NCBI GenBank assembly: GCA_022448645.1
Contig: JAKVBZ010000108.1
Coordinates: 1-15,017 of the forward strand
Direction of reading: 5' to 3'
Origin: Pirellulaceae bacterium
GTDB taxonomy: Bacteria; Planctomycetota; Planctomycetia; Pirellulales; Pirellulaceae
Length of the DNA stretch: 15,017 nucleotides
Made by a program: the position numbers and the translations under genes. The notes beneath the pieces are model-generated. The model made no database searches, had not been told where the DNA came from, and saw nothing but the letters and a program-made list of their open reading frames with translations. Of this stretch, positions 1-7,983 are shown in pieces; positions within the stretch are counted from its first letter, which is position 1; each line of letters begins with the position of its first letter.

Positions 1-1
1 G

Positions 2-847
2 AACATTCCACAAGTTTACGGCTCGTACGAAGCCTTATTAGACGACCCCACAATCGATGCTGTGTACAACCCACTGCCCAATCACCTGCATGTACCACTA
101 TCCATCCAAGCGCTGGAGGCCGGCAAACACGTGTTGTGTGAAAAACCGATTGGTCTGGCGTCCCAAGAAGGACAACAACTGGTCGATGCTGGCAAGCAAT
201 TTCCGGAATTGAAGCTGATGGAAGCATTTATGTATCGGCACCACCCACAATGGCAACAGGTCCGCTCGTGGGTTGCTGACGGTCGCATTGGCGAACTACG
301 CACCATTCAGTCGTTCTTTTCCTATTTCAATGACGATCCCGACAATATTCGCAACAATGCTGACATTGGCGGTGGAGGATTGATGGATATTGGCTGCTAC
401 AATATTTCACTGTCTCGTTTTATTTTCTCCTCGGAACCACAACGCGTGTGCGGTATCGCTGAATACGATCCCGACTTTCGCACGGACCGCTTGGCGTCTG
501 GGATATTGGATTTCGGCACCGGCACATCCACGTTTACGTGTTCTACACAGTTGGTTCCGTACCAAAGGGTCAACTTGTTTGGTACGACAGGGCGTGTTGA
601 AATTGAGATCCCCTTCAATGCTCCAGCGGACAAGTCTTGCAATATGTGGCTCCAAACAGGCGAGAAAACCGAACATCTCGCGTTGCCAGCGTGTAATCAG
701 TACACGATCCAAGGGGATTTGTTCGCTCAGGCAATCATGAACGACACACCGGTGCCTACGCCGATCGAAGACGCTGTGGCCAATATGCGTGTTATTGAAG
801 CTATTGTGCGAAGTGGGAAATCTGGGAGTTGGGAAGCGGTTGGCTAG
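2..847 (+). CDS. Gfo/Idh/MocA family NAD(P)-dependent oxidoreductase, 5' partial
   Basis: The reading frame is open from the window edge to a TAG stop, giving 281 visible codons. The start and most of the N-terminal Rossmann nucleotide-binding segment lie outside the window. The visible part begins at the end of the Rossmann fold and carries the family signature AGKHVLCEKPIGL, with the EKP motif at fragment residues 47-49; its Lys is the conserved active-site residue. The C-terminal alpha/beta domain follows with MEAFMYRHHPQ (about 73-83) and GGGGLMDIGCYNISLSRF (123-140). The Tyr in DIGCY (133) sits where the glucose-fructose oxidoreductase and xylose/dihydrodiol dehydrogenase branch has its catalytic Tyr. 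The family oxidises or reduces sugars and related polyols; the substrate cannot be read from the sequence. The gene is convergent with the squalene operon and shows no functional link to it. Confidence 0.9.
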   Translation, partial: NIPQVYGSYEALLDDPTIDAVYNPLPNHLHVPLSIQALEAGKHVLCEKPIGLASQEGQQLVDAGKQFPELKLMEAFMYRHHPQWQQVRSWVADGRIGELRTIQSFFSYFNDDPDNIRNNADIGGGGLMDIGCYNISLSRFIFSSEPQRVCGIAEYDPDFRTDRLASGILDFGTGTSTFTCSTQLVPYQRVNLFGTTGRVEIEIPFNAPADKSCNMWLQTGEKTEHLALPACNQYTIQGDLFAQAIMNDTPVPTPIEDAVANMRVIEAIVRSGKSGSWEAVG

Positions 848-980
848 GTGATTGGTGTTCGATGGATGTCGTGATGGCATTGGGGCTGGTTGGGTTCATG
901 GCCAAACCCTCGCGAATGATGCCGAAAGAATGCCATCTGCCTAATGACTAACGCTGAGGTTACCAGATGGACCGTCCCCA
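848..980. other. Convergent intergenic spacer, no clear terminator
   Basis: This 133-bp gap separates the stop of the oxidoreductase gene from the stop of hpnE. The only dyad noticed is CCATCTG (933-939) with CAGATGG (964-970). Its loop is 24 nt and no T-run follows on either strand, so it is not a convincing terminator. Confidence 0.4.
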
Positions 981-2411
981 TCATGACCGAATCAACCAGC
1001 GCGACAACCAACCGACCGGTAGTTCTGGTATAGAAACTCGTGATTTTTTGTCGAGCGATTGCAACAAATGATCGGCTGCCAAATAACCACTGCGCACGGC
1101 GCTTTCCATCGTCGCTGGCCAACCGGTGGCGGTCCAATCTCCGGCGAGGACGAGGTTATTCAGGGGGGTACGCTGGGTGGGACGGGAGCCGCCCGTAAGT
1201 TCGGGTGCTACAAACACGGCGTCTCGTTGAGAGATCACTTGGGTACGTAGTAGTTTGGCCTTGCGCGCCGCTGGAAATAGTTCCATCAGATCTCGGTGTA
1301 CTTCGTCCACGATCTCTTGCCGACTTTGTTGCTGCAATTCTCGAGAAGCACTGATCACCACTTGATAGTAGTGCGTTTTGGTCCATGGTGGTTCGTGTGT
1401 CTCGGAAGTATCTCGTTGAAATATCCATTGACTAAGCCGACCGGTCAAAACTGCATGCTTACGTGAAGTAATCGGCCGATCAAACCAAAGATGAACAGCC
1501 GATATCGGTGACGACTCTATCTGCGAGACTGGTCGAAGATGTTCGGAAATCTCGAGCGGAGTGTTTACTAGAAGTTTGGAGGTTTGGCGCCAGGAAGTCG
1601 CTAGGACATACCCATCGTAACGGAAAAGTTGGCCGTTTTCTGATTCCAGTGCGGTCACGGCAGTCCCATCGACCAATAGATGTTTGACGGTTGCGCCCAG
1701 ACGGCATTTCACGTGGTGCTTTGCCAGCCAGGTAAGTAAATGACATTCGTACATGGTCCCTAGAGCAACACGTGGAATGTGGAGTGTGTGTCCCTCGCGA
1801 AACGACATAAAACCGTCTACAAATACCTTTCGTGCATCGGTAAACGTGATCCTTGCCAATTGTTCGGACAAGGCGCTAACCAGCACGACTTCCCAAAAAA
1901 GTGCTCGTGACGAGCGGGAAGCTTGTCGTTGGTCTAACCACTGTTCCATGGTAAGCGACGAGTCGATGGATGAACTTGGTGTACGTGCCATGGCCCACAA
2001 GGCTCGTAAAATTTCACAGCGTTCGTCCCAGGATAGATAAGCTATTTGGAACAGGCTGGGTAGCAAATGAAAGGGTGCGGGCAGCCACGGCGACGCACCG
2101 ACTCGCACAGGATCACCCTGTGGACTGAGAAAAACAAGCTGGCGATCTTGTCGAAAAAACTGCGTCAGATTGGTTCTTTGGCAGAAGTCCTGAAAGCAAA
2201 CACAACAACCGAGGGCGACGTGTTGGCAATGGTCAACAGGTTCTTGAGATGCCGAGTCCTGAAAAGAAGCTGCACGTCCTCCGAGTTGTCGTCGCGCTTC
2301 CCAGAGATCGACTTGCCAGCCGTGTTCGCTTAGCATCACTGCGGTAGCGATTCCAGCCAATCCCCCACCCACCACTACCGCACGACGAGGTTCATCCGGT
2401 TGTTGCATCAT
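981..2411 (-). CDS. hpnE: Hydroxysqualene dehydroxylase HpnE (squalene-associated FAD-dependent desaturase)
   Basis: This 476-residue flavoprotein of the phytoene-desaturase/amine-oxidase superfamily is the third enzyme of the HpnC-HpnD-HpnE route. In characterised members it reduces hydroxysqualene to squalene. The N-terminus has an ADP-binding Rossmann motif, AVVVGGGLAGIATAVML (11-27), followed by an acidic strand end (LWEA) and GGRAASF. The segment VDHCQHVALGCC (59-70) matches the HpnE-type substrate-domain signature. Near the C-terminus NNLVLAGDWTATGWPATMES is the second FAD-contacting motif. The length is normal for the family (about 420-480). Two consecutive ATGs occur at the start (2411 and 2408). 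The gene begins 21 nt after the hpnD stop and is the last of the operon. Identification rests on both motifs and the two trans-prenyltransferase neighbours. Confidence 0.93.
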   Translation of the reverse strand: MMQQPDEPRRAVVVGGGLAGIATAVMLSEHGWQVDLWEARRQLGGRAASFQDSASQEPVDHCQHVALGCCVCFQDFCQRTNLTQFFRQDRQLVFLSPQGDPVRVGASPWLPAPFHLLPSLFQIAYLSWDERCEILRALWAMARTPSSSIDSSLTMEQWLDQRQASRSSRALFWEVVLVSALSEQLARITFTDARKVFVDGFMSFREGHTLHIPRVALGTMYECHLLTWLAKHHVKCRLGATVKHLLVDGTAVTALESENGQLFRYDGYVLATSWRQTSKLLVNTPLEISEHLRPVSQIESSPISAVHLWFDRPITSRKHAVLTGRLSQWIFQRDTSETHEPPWTKTHYYQVVISASRELQQQSRQEIVDEVHRDLMELFPAARKAKLLRTQVISQRDAVFVAPELTGGSRPTQRTPLNNLVLAGDWTATGWPATMESAVRSGYLAADHLLQSLDKKSRVSIPELPVGWLSRWLIRS

Positions 2412-2432
2412 CGTGAACCTGAGTGGGAGGAC

Positions 2433-3332
2433 TCAACGCAATCTTGGAATAATGGACGTGAGCACAATCCCGGCTTGTCGCCAGCGCGACAGCCTGACCG
2501 GTTTTCTAAGCACGTCCGCAGGACGATGTCTGATCTGTTGCAGAATACCTTGGTACGTTCTTGTCATGGCACGCAGCATCGAGCGTGAATCGGCGGCTAT
2601 TTGTGTGGACAAGACGTGAGCACGCGAATAGTACGACTCGGCTCGCTCGATCTGAAATTCCATGAGGGATAGAAACGCATGATTTACGGTTCCCTGTTGC
2701 AGGTCAGTTACGGTGTAACCAAAAGAATCTAGTTCATCCTGAGGTAAATAAACTCGTCCTCGGTCAGCATCTTCCTTGAGATCTCGTAGGATATTGGTCA
2801 GCTGGAACGCAATTCCACAGTCCTTGGCTCCAGCGATGGCGTCGTCTCCGGAGAATCCCCAAATGTACATGCAAGCCAAACCAACAGCAGAAGCTACTCG
2901 GTAGCAGTATCGTTCCAATGCAGCGAAATCAGTCATACCTTGCATGTCCAGATCCATGGCGACGCCTTCCAATACCTCAAACAGATAGTTGTGAGGAATA
3001 GCATGTCGTTTGACCGTGTCGACCAAAGCTGGTAACGTCGCATGACGTGGATTTCCAGCCAATGCGAATTCCAGATCCTCTCGCCAGGAGTACAACGCCC
3101 GGCGACGTTCATCGACGGTTGCAGGTGTGTCTACCAAGTCATCGCTGTGACGTAGGAACGCGTACAGAGCGTACATCGACCGCCGCTTTTCACGGGGCAG
3201 TAGCAGCATCGGAAATGAGAAACTGGATTTGGCTCTCAAGACGACTCGGCGGCACTGTGCGTAACTGGCGTCCAGTTCTACAGAACCATTGCGCGCCACC
3301 AAGCCTGGATCAATAGTCGCGTTTTTTTCCAT
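2433..3332 (-). CDS. hpnD: Presqualene diphosphate synthase HpnD
   Basis: This 299-residue protein belongs to the squalene/phytoene synthase family. In the HpnCDE pathway HpnD joins two farnesyl diphosphates into presqualene diphosphate. The first aspartate-rich motif is in YALYAFLRHSDDLVDTP (54-70), with Asp64, Asp65 and Asp68. The second is in QLTNILRDLKEDADRGRVYL (177-196), with Asp184 and Asp188. Both bind the Mg-diphosphate of the substrates. The ATG at 3332 lies inside the end of hpnC, giving a 55-nt overlap in another frame. In-frame TTG and GTG codons at residues 11 and 12 would shorten the overlap but not remove it. The overlap suggests translational coupling. It is distinguished from HpnC by the DDLVDTP motif and the KEDADRGRVYLP version of the second motif. 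Confidence 0.93.
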   Translation of the reverse strand: MEKNATIDPGLVARNGSVELDASYAQCRRVVLRAKSSFSFPMLLLPREKRRSMYALYAFLRHSDDLVDTPATVDERRRALYSWREDLEFALAGNPRHATLPALVDTVKRHAIPHNYLFEVLEGVAMDLDMQGMTDFAALERYCYRVASAVGLACMYIWGFSGDDAIAGAKDCGIAFQLTNILRDLKEDADRGRVYLPQDELDSFGYTVTDLQQGTVNHAFLSLMEFQIERAESYYSRAHVLSTQIAADSRSMLRAMTRTYQGILQQIRHRPADVLRKPVRLSRWRQAGIVLTSIIPRLR

Positions 3333-4207
3333 TTACCAATCGTCGGCCGCTGCCGCCAAAGGTTGTATTTGTTTCTTCGAATTTCCTGCAGAACGGCGAA
3401 TCCACCGTACATGAACAGGTAGATCGGCACTCGCACAGAACGTGGTACTTTACGTCCTAGTGCTTTGCCCGCCTTTAAATAGGTTTCCGCACGCGCTACC
3501 TCGAACCGCATCAGGTCTCGAAACGCTTTGTTGTATCGTTTGGCTGCAAAGTCTTCTTCAAAGTATCCGAATCTCTCGCAACTCTCTCGTGGTAGATAGA
3601 TTCTACCGCGAACATAGTCTCGTGCCACGTCCTGGCAAAAATTGGCGAGCTGGAGGCCCGTGCACACGGAGTCCGACAGGCGTTGATTTTCGGCGCTGTG
3701 GCAATCGATCAAATGCAAGACAATTCGCCCCACGGGATTCGCCGAAGACTCACAGTAGCTTAACAAGTCTGCTGCGTCAGCGTAGCGGGTTTGTGTTTGA
3801 TCACGACGGAATGCCGTGATCAAGTCGGCAAAGGGCGTTGATGGGATGTTGAAAGTTTGGACCGTTTTACGTAATGCAATGAAAACCGGGTGATCTGCCC
3901 GGCCTGAATAACATTGATGAAGCTGTTGGTTCCACCAATCGAGTAGTCGGCAACTTTCGTCCGGGTCTGTCACTTCGTCGGCCAAATCGTCGGCCCAGCG
4001 GCAATAGGCATACACGTTACAGAAATGTTGATGTAAGTTTTTGGGTAAAAGGTTGCTGGCAACCGTGAAATTTTCATAGTGCGAATTGGCCAGTTTTCGA
4101 CAGTATTCTTCGGCATCGGCGAGTGACATGGCCTGGCCGGTATTGGTTTGCGGGCCGTAGTTTTGTAGGTCGAGACACGACCGATCCATAGTCATCGCGG
4201 TTGCCAT
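3278..4207 (-). CDS. hpnC: Hydroxysqualene synthase HpnC
   Basis: This squalene/phytoene synthase family protein has 309 residues from the chosen ATG. In characterised pathways HpnC converts presqualene diphosphate to hydroxysqualene. The first Asp motif is in YAYCRWADDLADEV (66-79), with Asp73, Asp74 and Asp77. The second is NFCQDVARDYVRGRIYLP (189-206), with Asp193 and Asp197. The open frame continues upstream to 4477, but that extension would run 204 nt into ispH on the other strand and reads as low-complexity antisense sequence. The start is therefore placed at the ATG at 4207; ATGs at 4195 and 4189 are alternatives. No Shine-Dalgarno is evident. It is the first gene of the hpnC-hpnD-hpnE operon and is divergent from ispH. 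The final Trp-rich tail (WWRAMVL) overlaps the start of hpnD. Confidence 0.92.
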   Translation of the reverse strand: MATAMTMDRSCLDLQNYGPQTNTGQAMSLADAEEYCRKLANSHYENFTVASNLLPKNLHQHFCNVYAYCRWADDLADEVTDPDESCRLLDWWNQQLHQCYSGRADHPVFIALRKTVQTFNIPSTPFADLITAFRRDQTQTRYADAADLLSYCESSANPVGRIVLHLIDCHSAENQRLSDSVCTGLQLANFCQDVARDYVRGRIYLPRESCERFGYFEEDFAAKRYNKAFRDLMRFEVARAETYLKAGKALGRKVPRSVRVPIYLFMYGGFAVLQEIRRNKYNLWRQRPTIGKWKKTRLLIQAWWRAMVL

Positions 4208-4273
4208 TTGGGTGAAGTCACGGTTATAAAGAAGCGGAAGAGGAAATAGCTCAGCAAACAAGGATTTCCGTTC
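4208..4273. promoter_or_regulatory. Divergent spacer between hpnC and ispH
   Basis: These 66 bp must hold the signals for leftward hpnCDE and rightward ispH transcription, unless promoters lie inside the genes. An AGGA (4261-4264) sits 9 nt before the ispH ATG and can serve as its ribosome binding site. A TATAAC-like stretch reads toward hpnC around 4225, but no matching -35 box at proper spacing was found. The promoter role is inferred from gene arrangement. Confidence 0.5.
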
Positions 4274-5206
4274 ATGAAGGTTATTTTGGCCAGCCCTCGA
4301 GGGTTTTGTGCAGGCGTCAATATGGCCATCGAAAGTCTGGATCTGGCGATCGCTGCTTTCGGTACACCAGTTTACGTTTATCACGAAATCGTCCACAACC
4401 GGTACGTTGTGAACAACTTTCGACAAAAGGGAGCTGTTTTTGTTGATGATCTGGCCGAAGTGCCTGTGGGATCTCATTTGCTGTTTTCAGCACATGGAGT
4501 GTCTCCTGAAATCCGTCGGATTGCTCACGAGCGGAAATTGCACGCCATTGACGCAACTTGCCCACTTGTCACCAAGGTTCACCTGGAAGCGGTACGCTAT
4601 GCTAAATCGGGGTACACAATCATTCTGATCGGTCACGAAGGTCATGATGAAGTCATCGGTACGATGGGTGAGGCTCCCGAAGCGATCGTTTTGGTTGAAT
4701 CGGTGGAGGTGGTTGACCAATTGGATTTCGCCGAGACGGCAAAGCTGGCTTACCTGACCCAAACGACTCTGTCGGTTGACGATGCCAATCGTATCATTCA
4801 CCGGTTGCAGGAGAGATTTCCTCAGATTGTGGGGCCTCCCAAAGAAGACATTTGCTACGCGACTCAGAACCGCCAAGAAGCGGTACGTATTTTGTCCGAG
4901 CAAGCCGATTTGGTGCTGGTGTTGGGCAGTCAAAATAGCTCCAATAGCCAACGTTTAAAGGAACTGGCAGTGGAAAATGGTAAGACTGCCTATCTGATTG
5001 ACGAAGCCAGCGACATTAATCCTCATTGGTTGGAGGGAGTAGAAACCGTGGTGGTGACGGCAGGAGCAAGCGCTCCAGAATCGGTTGTCGAACGGTGTTT
5101 GCAGTTTCTCTGCGACGAATACGACGCTCACGTCGAAGTACGTTCCATTCGTGAGGAGCAGGTGCATTTTCCCTTGCCACGTGAATTACGCCAAGTCGAG
5201 ATTTGA
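4274..5206 (+). CDS. ispH: 4-hydroxy-3-methylbut-2-enyl diphosphate reductase (IspH/LytB)
   Basis: This iron-sulfur enzyme of 310 residues catalyses the last MEP-pathway step, reducing HMBPP to isopentenyl and dimethylallyl diphosphate. The three cysteines that hold the cluster are present: Cys12 in RGFCAGV, Cys96 in DATCPLV and Cys194 in ICYATQNRQ. Substrate-binding residues are also visible: His41 (EIVHNRYVV), His74 (FSAHGVSP), His124 and Glu126 (GHEGHDEVIGT), the Thr pair in LTQTTLSVDD (164-165), the SxN segment in GSQNSSNSQRL, and Ser268 in TAGASAPES. The length is standard. AGGA 9 nt before the ATG supports the start. The gene is divergent from hpnCDE, whose farnesyl diphosphate substrate derives from IspH products, so common control is plausible but not shown. 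All catalytic residues appear intact. Confidence 0.97.
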   Translation: MKVILASPRGFCAGVNMAIESLDLAIAAFGTPVYVYHEIVHNRYVVNNFRQKGAVFVDDLAEVPVGSHLLFSAHGVSPEIRRIAHERKLHAIDATCPLVTKVHLEAVRYAKSGYTIILIGHEGHDEVIGTMGEAPEAIVLVESVEVVDQLDFAETAKLAYLTQTTLSVDDANRIIHRLQERFPQIVGPPKEDICYATQNRQEAVRILSEQADLVLVLGSQNSSNSQRLKELAVENGKTAYLIDEASDINPHWLEGVETVVVTAGASAPESVVERCLQFLCDEYDAHVEVRSIREEQVHFPLPRELRQVEI

Positions 5207-5297
5207 CGAGGTAAGATGATCTACGCACACCCATGCGGGTAAAGCGAGATCGCACGAAGATAGTTCTGGCCACACCAAGGATGATGGTCACTCGAAA
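5207..5297. other. Convergent spacer between ispH and pyrC', weak hairpin only
   Basis: This 91-bp gap lies between two converging genes. A short hairpin, GAAACT-AGCG-AGTTTC (5294-5309), overlaps the pyrC' TAG stop. ACCC/GGGT around 5229-5240 forms only a 4-bp stem. Neither is followed by a T-run, so intrinsic termination is not well supported. Confidence 0.3.
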
Positions 5298-6599
5298 CTA
5301 GCGAGTTTCATTCAAGGAATACTTCACGCGTCCGCCCACAATGACCGTATCGGCTCGCCCATGGAGTTCTGTTCCTAACAGCGGAGTATTGCTGCTTTTG
5401 GACAACAGCGAAGATTTGCTGACGGTCCAGCGAACAGCGGGATCGATGACCGTCACGTCGGCTTCCTTTCCGACTTGCAGGGTTCCCTGTTCCAGCTCCA
5501 AAACACGGGCGGGATTGACGGTCATTTTGGCCAATACGGCTGGCCAGTCCAGATGGCCGGGTTGGATTAATTGTTGATTGACAATTCCCAAGGCAGTTTC
5601 CAGCCCAATCATGCCGAATGGAGCTCGATCGAGTTCTTGCATTTTCTTTTCTGACGCTCGTGGGGCATGTCCGCTGGCGATCACGTCCAATGTGCCATCC
5701 ACTAAACCAGCAATACATGCATCGACGCTACGTTGGTCACGTAGCGGAGGATTGACTTTGTAGTTGGTATCAAAGCTACGCAGTTTTTCATCTGTCAAGA
5801 ACAAATGGTGAGGACAGACTTCAGCGGACACAGATAGCTGTCTCGATTTCGCGCGTCGAATTAATTCGACGCTTTCGGCGCTAGAAACATTCATGATGTG
5901 TAAACGGCCATCAGTCGCTTCCGCCATGCGCAGATCGCGGCCCGTCATCATGTCTTCGGCTTCGGTGGGAAGTCCGCCCAATCCCAATACCATCGAAACC
6001 AGCCCTTCGTGCATGGTGCCTTCATGGGTCAGCTCCAACACTTCCGGATGATTAAGAATCGGTTTGTTAAACATGCGACAGTATTCGAACGCCCGGCGCA
6101 ACAACTCGGCGTTGTAGATAGGGCTGTCGGCATCACTAAACCCGACGGCACCAGCGTCTACAAGCGAACCGATTTCCGACAATTCTTTGCCTTGGCGGTT
6201 TTTGCTTACGCAGGCTAGAACGAACACACGGCAGTTATCAGCCAAGGCAGCCTGGTGTCGAATGAACTCGACACTGGCCTGCGTATCGACAGGTGGATTG
6301 GTGTTGGGGATGCAGGCAACGGAGGTGAATCCTCCTGCCAGTGCGGCACGTGTACCGCTGGCGATCGTTTCGTCTTCTTCCCATCCTGGTTCTCGAAGCT
6401 CCACATGGATGTCAATCAGCCCGGGCGATACGATTTTATTACTAGCATCGAGGATGACATCCTGACCGTTCGGAGAGACATCATAGGCTGCGATGTGCCC
6501 GTCTTCGATCAGTACATTCGTGACTTCATCCAATGATTGGCTTGGATCGATCACGCGCCCATTCTGGATCAGGATGCGAGGGAGTGCCTGTTCGGACAT
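5298..6599 (-). CDS. pyrC': Dihydroorotase-like protein lacking catalytic residues (PyrC'-type subunit)
   Basis: This 433-residue protein is a full-length amidohydrolase of the type I dihydroorotase family. The fold is recognisable throughout: N-terminal beta sandwich (GRVIDP), KIVSPGLIDIH, GGFTSVACIPNTNPPVD, AEVCPHHL (259-266), NPPLRD and the C-terminal VNPARVLEL...GKEADVTVID. Key residues are altered. The metal site HxH is His65-Val-Glu67 (HVE, normally HVH). The usual HVS ligand region reads HIMNVSS, with Asn237 in place of His. The catalytic Asp of the usual DHAPH is Gly310 (ASGHAPR). His184 (NHPE) is kept. Codons at 67 and 310 were checked as GAG and GGA. The ATG lies 18 nt after the pyrB stop. 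By analogy with the inactive PyrC' of Pseudomonas, it likely supports PyrB structurally. That would require an active dihydroorotase elsewhere in the genome. Confidence 0.88.
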   Translation of the reverse strand: MSEQALPRILIQNGRVIDPSQSLDEVTNVLIEDGHIAAYDVSPNGQDVILDASNKIVSPGLIDIHVELREPGWEEDETIASGTRAALAGGFTSVACIPNTNPPVDTQASVEFIRHQAALADNCRVFVLACVSKNRQGKELSEIGSLVDAGAVGFSDADSPIYNAELLRRAFEYCRMFNKPILNHPEVLELTHEGTMHEGLVSMVLGLGGLPTEAEDMMTGRDLRMAEATDGRLHIMNVSSAESVELIRRAKSRQLSVSAEVCPHHLFLTDEKLRSFDTNYKVNPPLRDQRSVDACIAGLVDGTLDVIASGHAPRASEKKMQELDRAPFGMIGLETALGIVNQQLIQPGHLDWPAVLAKMTVNPARVLELEQGTLQVGKEADVTVIDPAVRWTVSKSSLLSKSSNTPLLGTELHGRADTVIVGGRVKYSLNETR

Positions 6600-6617
6600 G
6601 GCTTCTCATGTGCTGTG

Positions 6618-7592
6618 TTAAGTAAATGTTTTTGCCGCGTGGGCACCTGTCACGAGCCATAGGGCTGCCATGCGCACAGCGAGTCCATTCGTCACCTGGT
6701 CCAAAATGACTGAGTGAGGACCGTCTGCGACGTCAGGGGTGACTTCCACACCTCGATTGATTGGCCCCGGTGCCATGATCAGAATGTCTTCTTTGGCTTG
6801 CTTTAAACGGGCGCCCGTCATCGCATACAGGAGCGCGTATTCATGAACTGAAGGAAAGGGGCGGGTATACTGTCGTTCGAATTGAATCCGTAGCAGATTC
6901 AACACGTCACAGCGATGTACGATGTCGTCCAGATGATAAGAGACTTCGACGCCCAACTCTTCCCAGCGACGAGAGACCAACGTTGAGGGACCACAGACAA
7001 TGACATGTGCTCCCAGTTTTTTGAGGCCCCAAATATTCGAGCGAGCCGTTCGACTGTGTGCGATGTCCCCGACGAGTGCCACAGTGAGCCCTGCTAAATC
7101 GCCTCGATGCTCACGAATTGTGAGTATGTCCAGCAGCCCTTGCGTCGGGTGTTCGTGAGGTCCGTCTCCTGCACTGACAACAGCGCAATTGAGCTCTTGT
7201 GCAAGGATATGAGGGGTCCCCGGTGTGCTGTGCCGCACGACCACGGCGTCAACGTTCATCGCCTCGATGTTTTTTGCTGTGTCGATGAACGTTTCACCTT
7301 TAGATAGACTACTGCCCCCGGCGGAAAACTCGACGGTGTCGGCTCCCAAGCGACGGGCTGCCAGGGAAAAGCTGGTTCGAGTTCGTGTGGAGTTTTCAAA
7401 AAAGAGATTGGCGATGGTGCGACCCGGCATCGCGGAAATCTTATGCCGGCAGCCGCCCGTTAACTCCTTGAAATGGACGGCCGTGTCGAGCAGTAATGTG
7501 ATTTCCTCGGCAGAAAGACTCTCCAAGTCGAGCACATGTGACCGCGTCCAAGATTCCGGAATAGCACCGATTTCTGCAACTTCGATACTCAT
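6618..7592 (-). CDS. pyrB: Aspartate carbamoyltransferase catalytic subunit PyrB
   Basis: This 324-residue enzyme condenses carbamoyl phosphate with aspartate, the committed step of pyrimidine synthesis. The carbamoyl-phosphate signature [12 protein letters not shown] (64-75) is intact. The 80s-loop-like segment SSLSKGET (94-101), the [12 protein letters not shown] motif, [14 protein letters not shown] (142-155) and LRIQFER (234-240, aspartate binding) are also present. One oddity is [11 protein letters not shown] (273-283): most family members have His-Pro where this has Ala-Pro. The N-terminus is slightly longer than in compact PyrBs. The gene is upstream of and nearly contiguous with the pyrC' gene, an arrangement typical of ATCases that assemble with a dihydroorotase-like partner. 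No pyrI regulatory-chain gene is present nearby. No clear Shine-Dalgarno precedes the ATG. Confidence 0.95.
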   Translation of the reverse strand: MSIEVAEIGAIPESWTRSHVLDLESLSAEEITLLLDTAVHFKELTGGCRHKISAMPGRTIANLFFENSTRTRTSFSLAARRLGADTVEFSAGGSSLSKGETFIDTAKNIEAMNVDAVVVRHSTPGTPHILAQELNCAVVSAGDGPHEHPTQGLLDILTIREHRGDLAGLTVALVGDIAHSRTARSNIWGLKKLGAHVIVCGPSTLVSRRWEELGVEVSYHLDDIVHRCDVLNLLRIQFERQYTRPFPSVHEYALLYAMTGARLKQAKEDILIMAPGPINRGVEVTPDVADGPHSVILDQVTNGLAVRMAALWLVTGAHAAKTFT

Positions 7593-7983
7593 AGGCTGGG
7601 AACTATCAGACGGAGGAATGATGATTCAACCGGTACGTTTCCAGGATCGCGTTGGGCTGCCTGCCAATTGTATTGGATTCCGTGGATCCTCGGATTCCTT
7701 GGTCGGCTCTCTAGGAAATCCGTGCACCGACAACAGGATTTCATTCTAAATGAATTTTAATGGTGGGGGGAGTGGCCCTTTGCGAACTCTTTTTCTGAAG
7801 TTACCCGTTCTGTTGGTACAAACCACAATGGCTCGGCCGGTTTGGTGGGCCGAACACGCTAGATGTGGGTGGATCGGCGTTCACCATCGTCACAGGCCTG
7901 CGGCAAACTCGGTCGACTCACAGATTTGGCCGCATCTTCGATGTGGTCCTTATGTTACCGTGACCGGTTTTGTCGGGAAGTTG
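7593..7983. promoter_or_regulatory. Intergenic region upstream of pyrB and downstream of the ABC permease
   Basis: This 391-bp gap has no convincing gene. It should contain the pyrB promoter, since it lies directly upstream of pyrB on the minus strand. Visible small dyads are CCAAT-TGT-ATTGG (7664-7676, 72 bp before the pyrB start), TTCATT-CTA-AATGAA (7740-7754) and TCGGCC/GGCCGA with a 9-nt loop (7833-7853). The 13-bp palindrome nearest pyrB could be an operator. The GC-rich 7833-7853 stem could help end permease transcription, but no U-run follows. No PyrR-type attenuator was recognised. Confidence 0.4.

Noticed and set aside
407..880. 157-codon frame antisense to the oxidoreductase gene
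   Set aside because: It is a shadow of a real gene; the plus strand carries clear family motifs over the same bases.
933..970. CCATCTG/CAGATGG as a terminator between converging genes
   Set aside because: Seven pairs with a 24-nt loop and no T-run are not convincing.
4208..4477. In-frame 90-residue upstream extension of hpnC
   Set aside because: It overlaps ispH by over 200 nt on the other strand, and its sequence is antisense of a clearly real gene. HpnC homology starts after the ATG at 4207.
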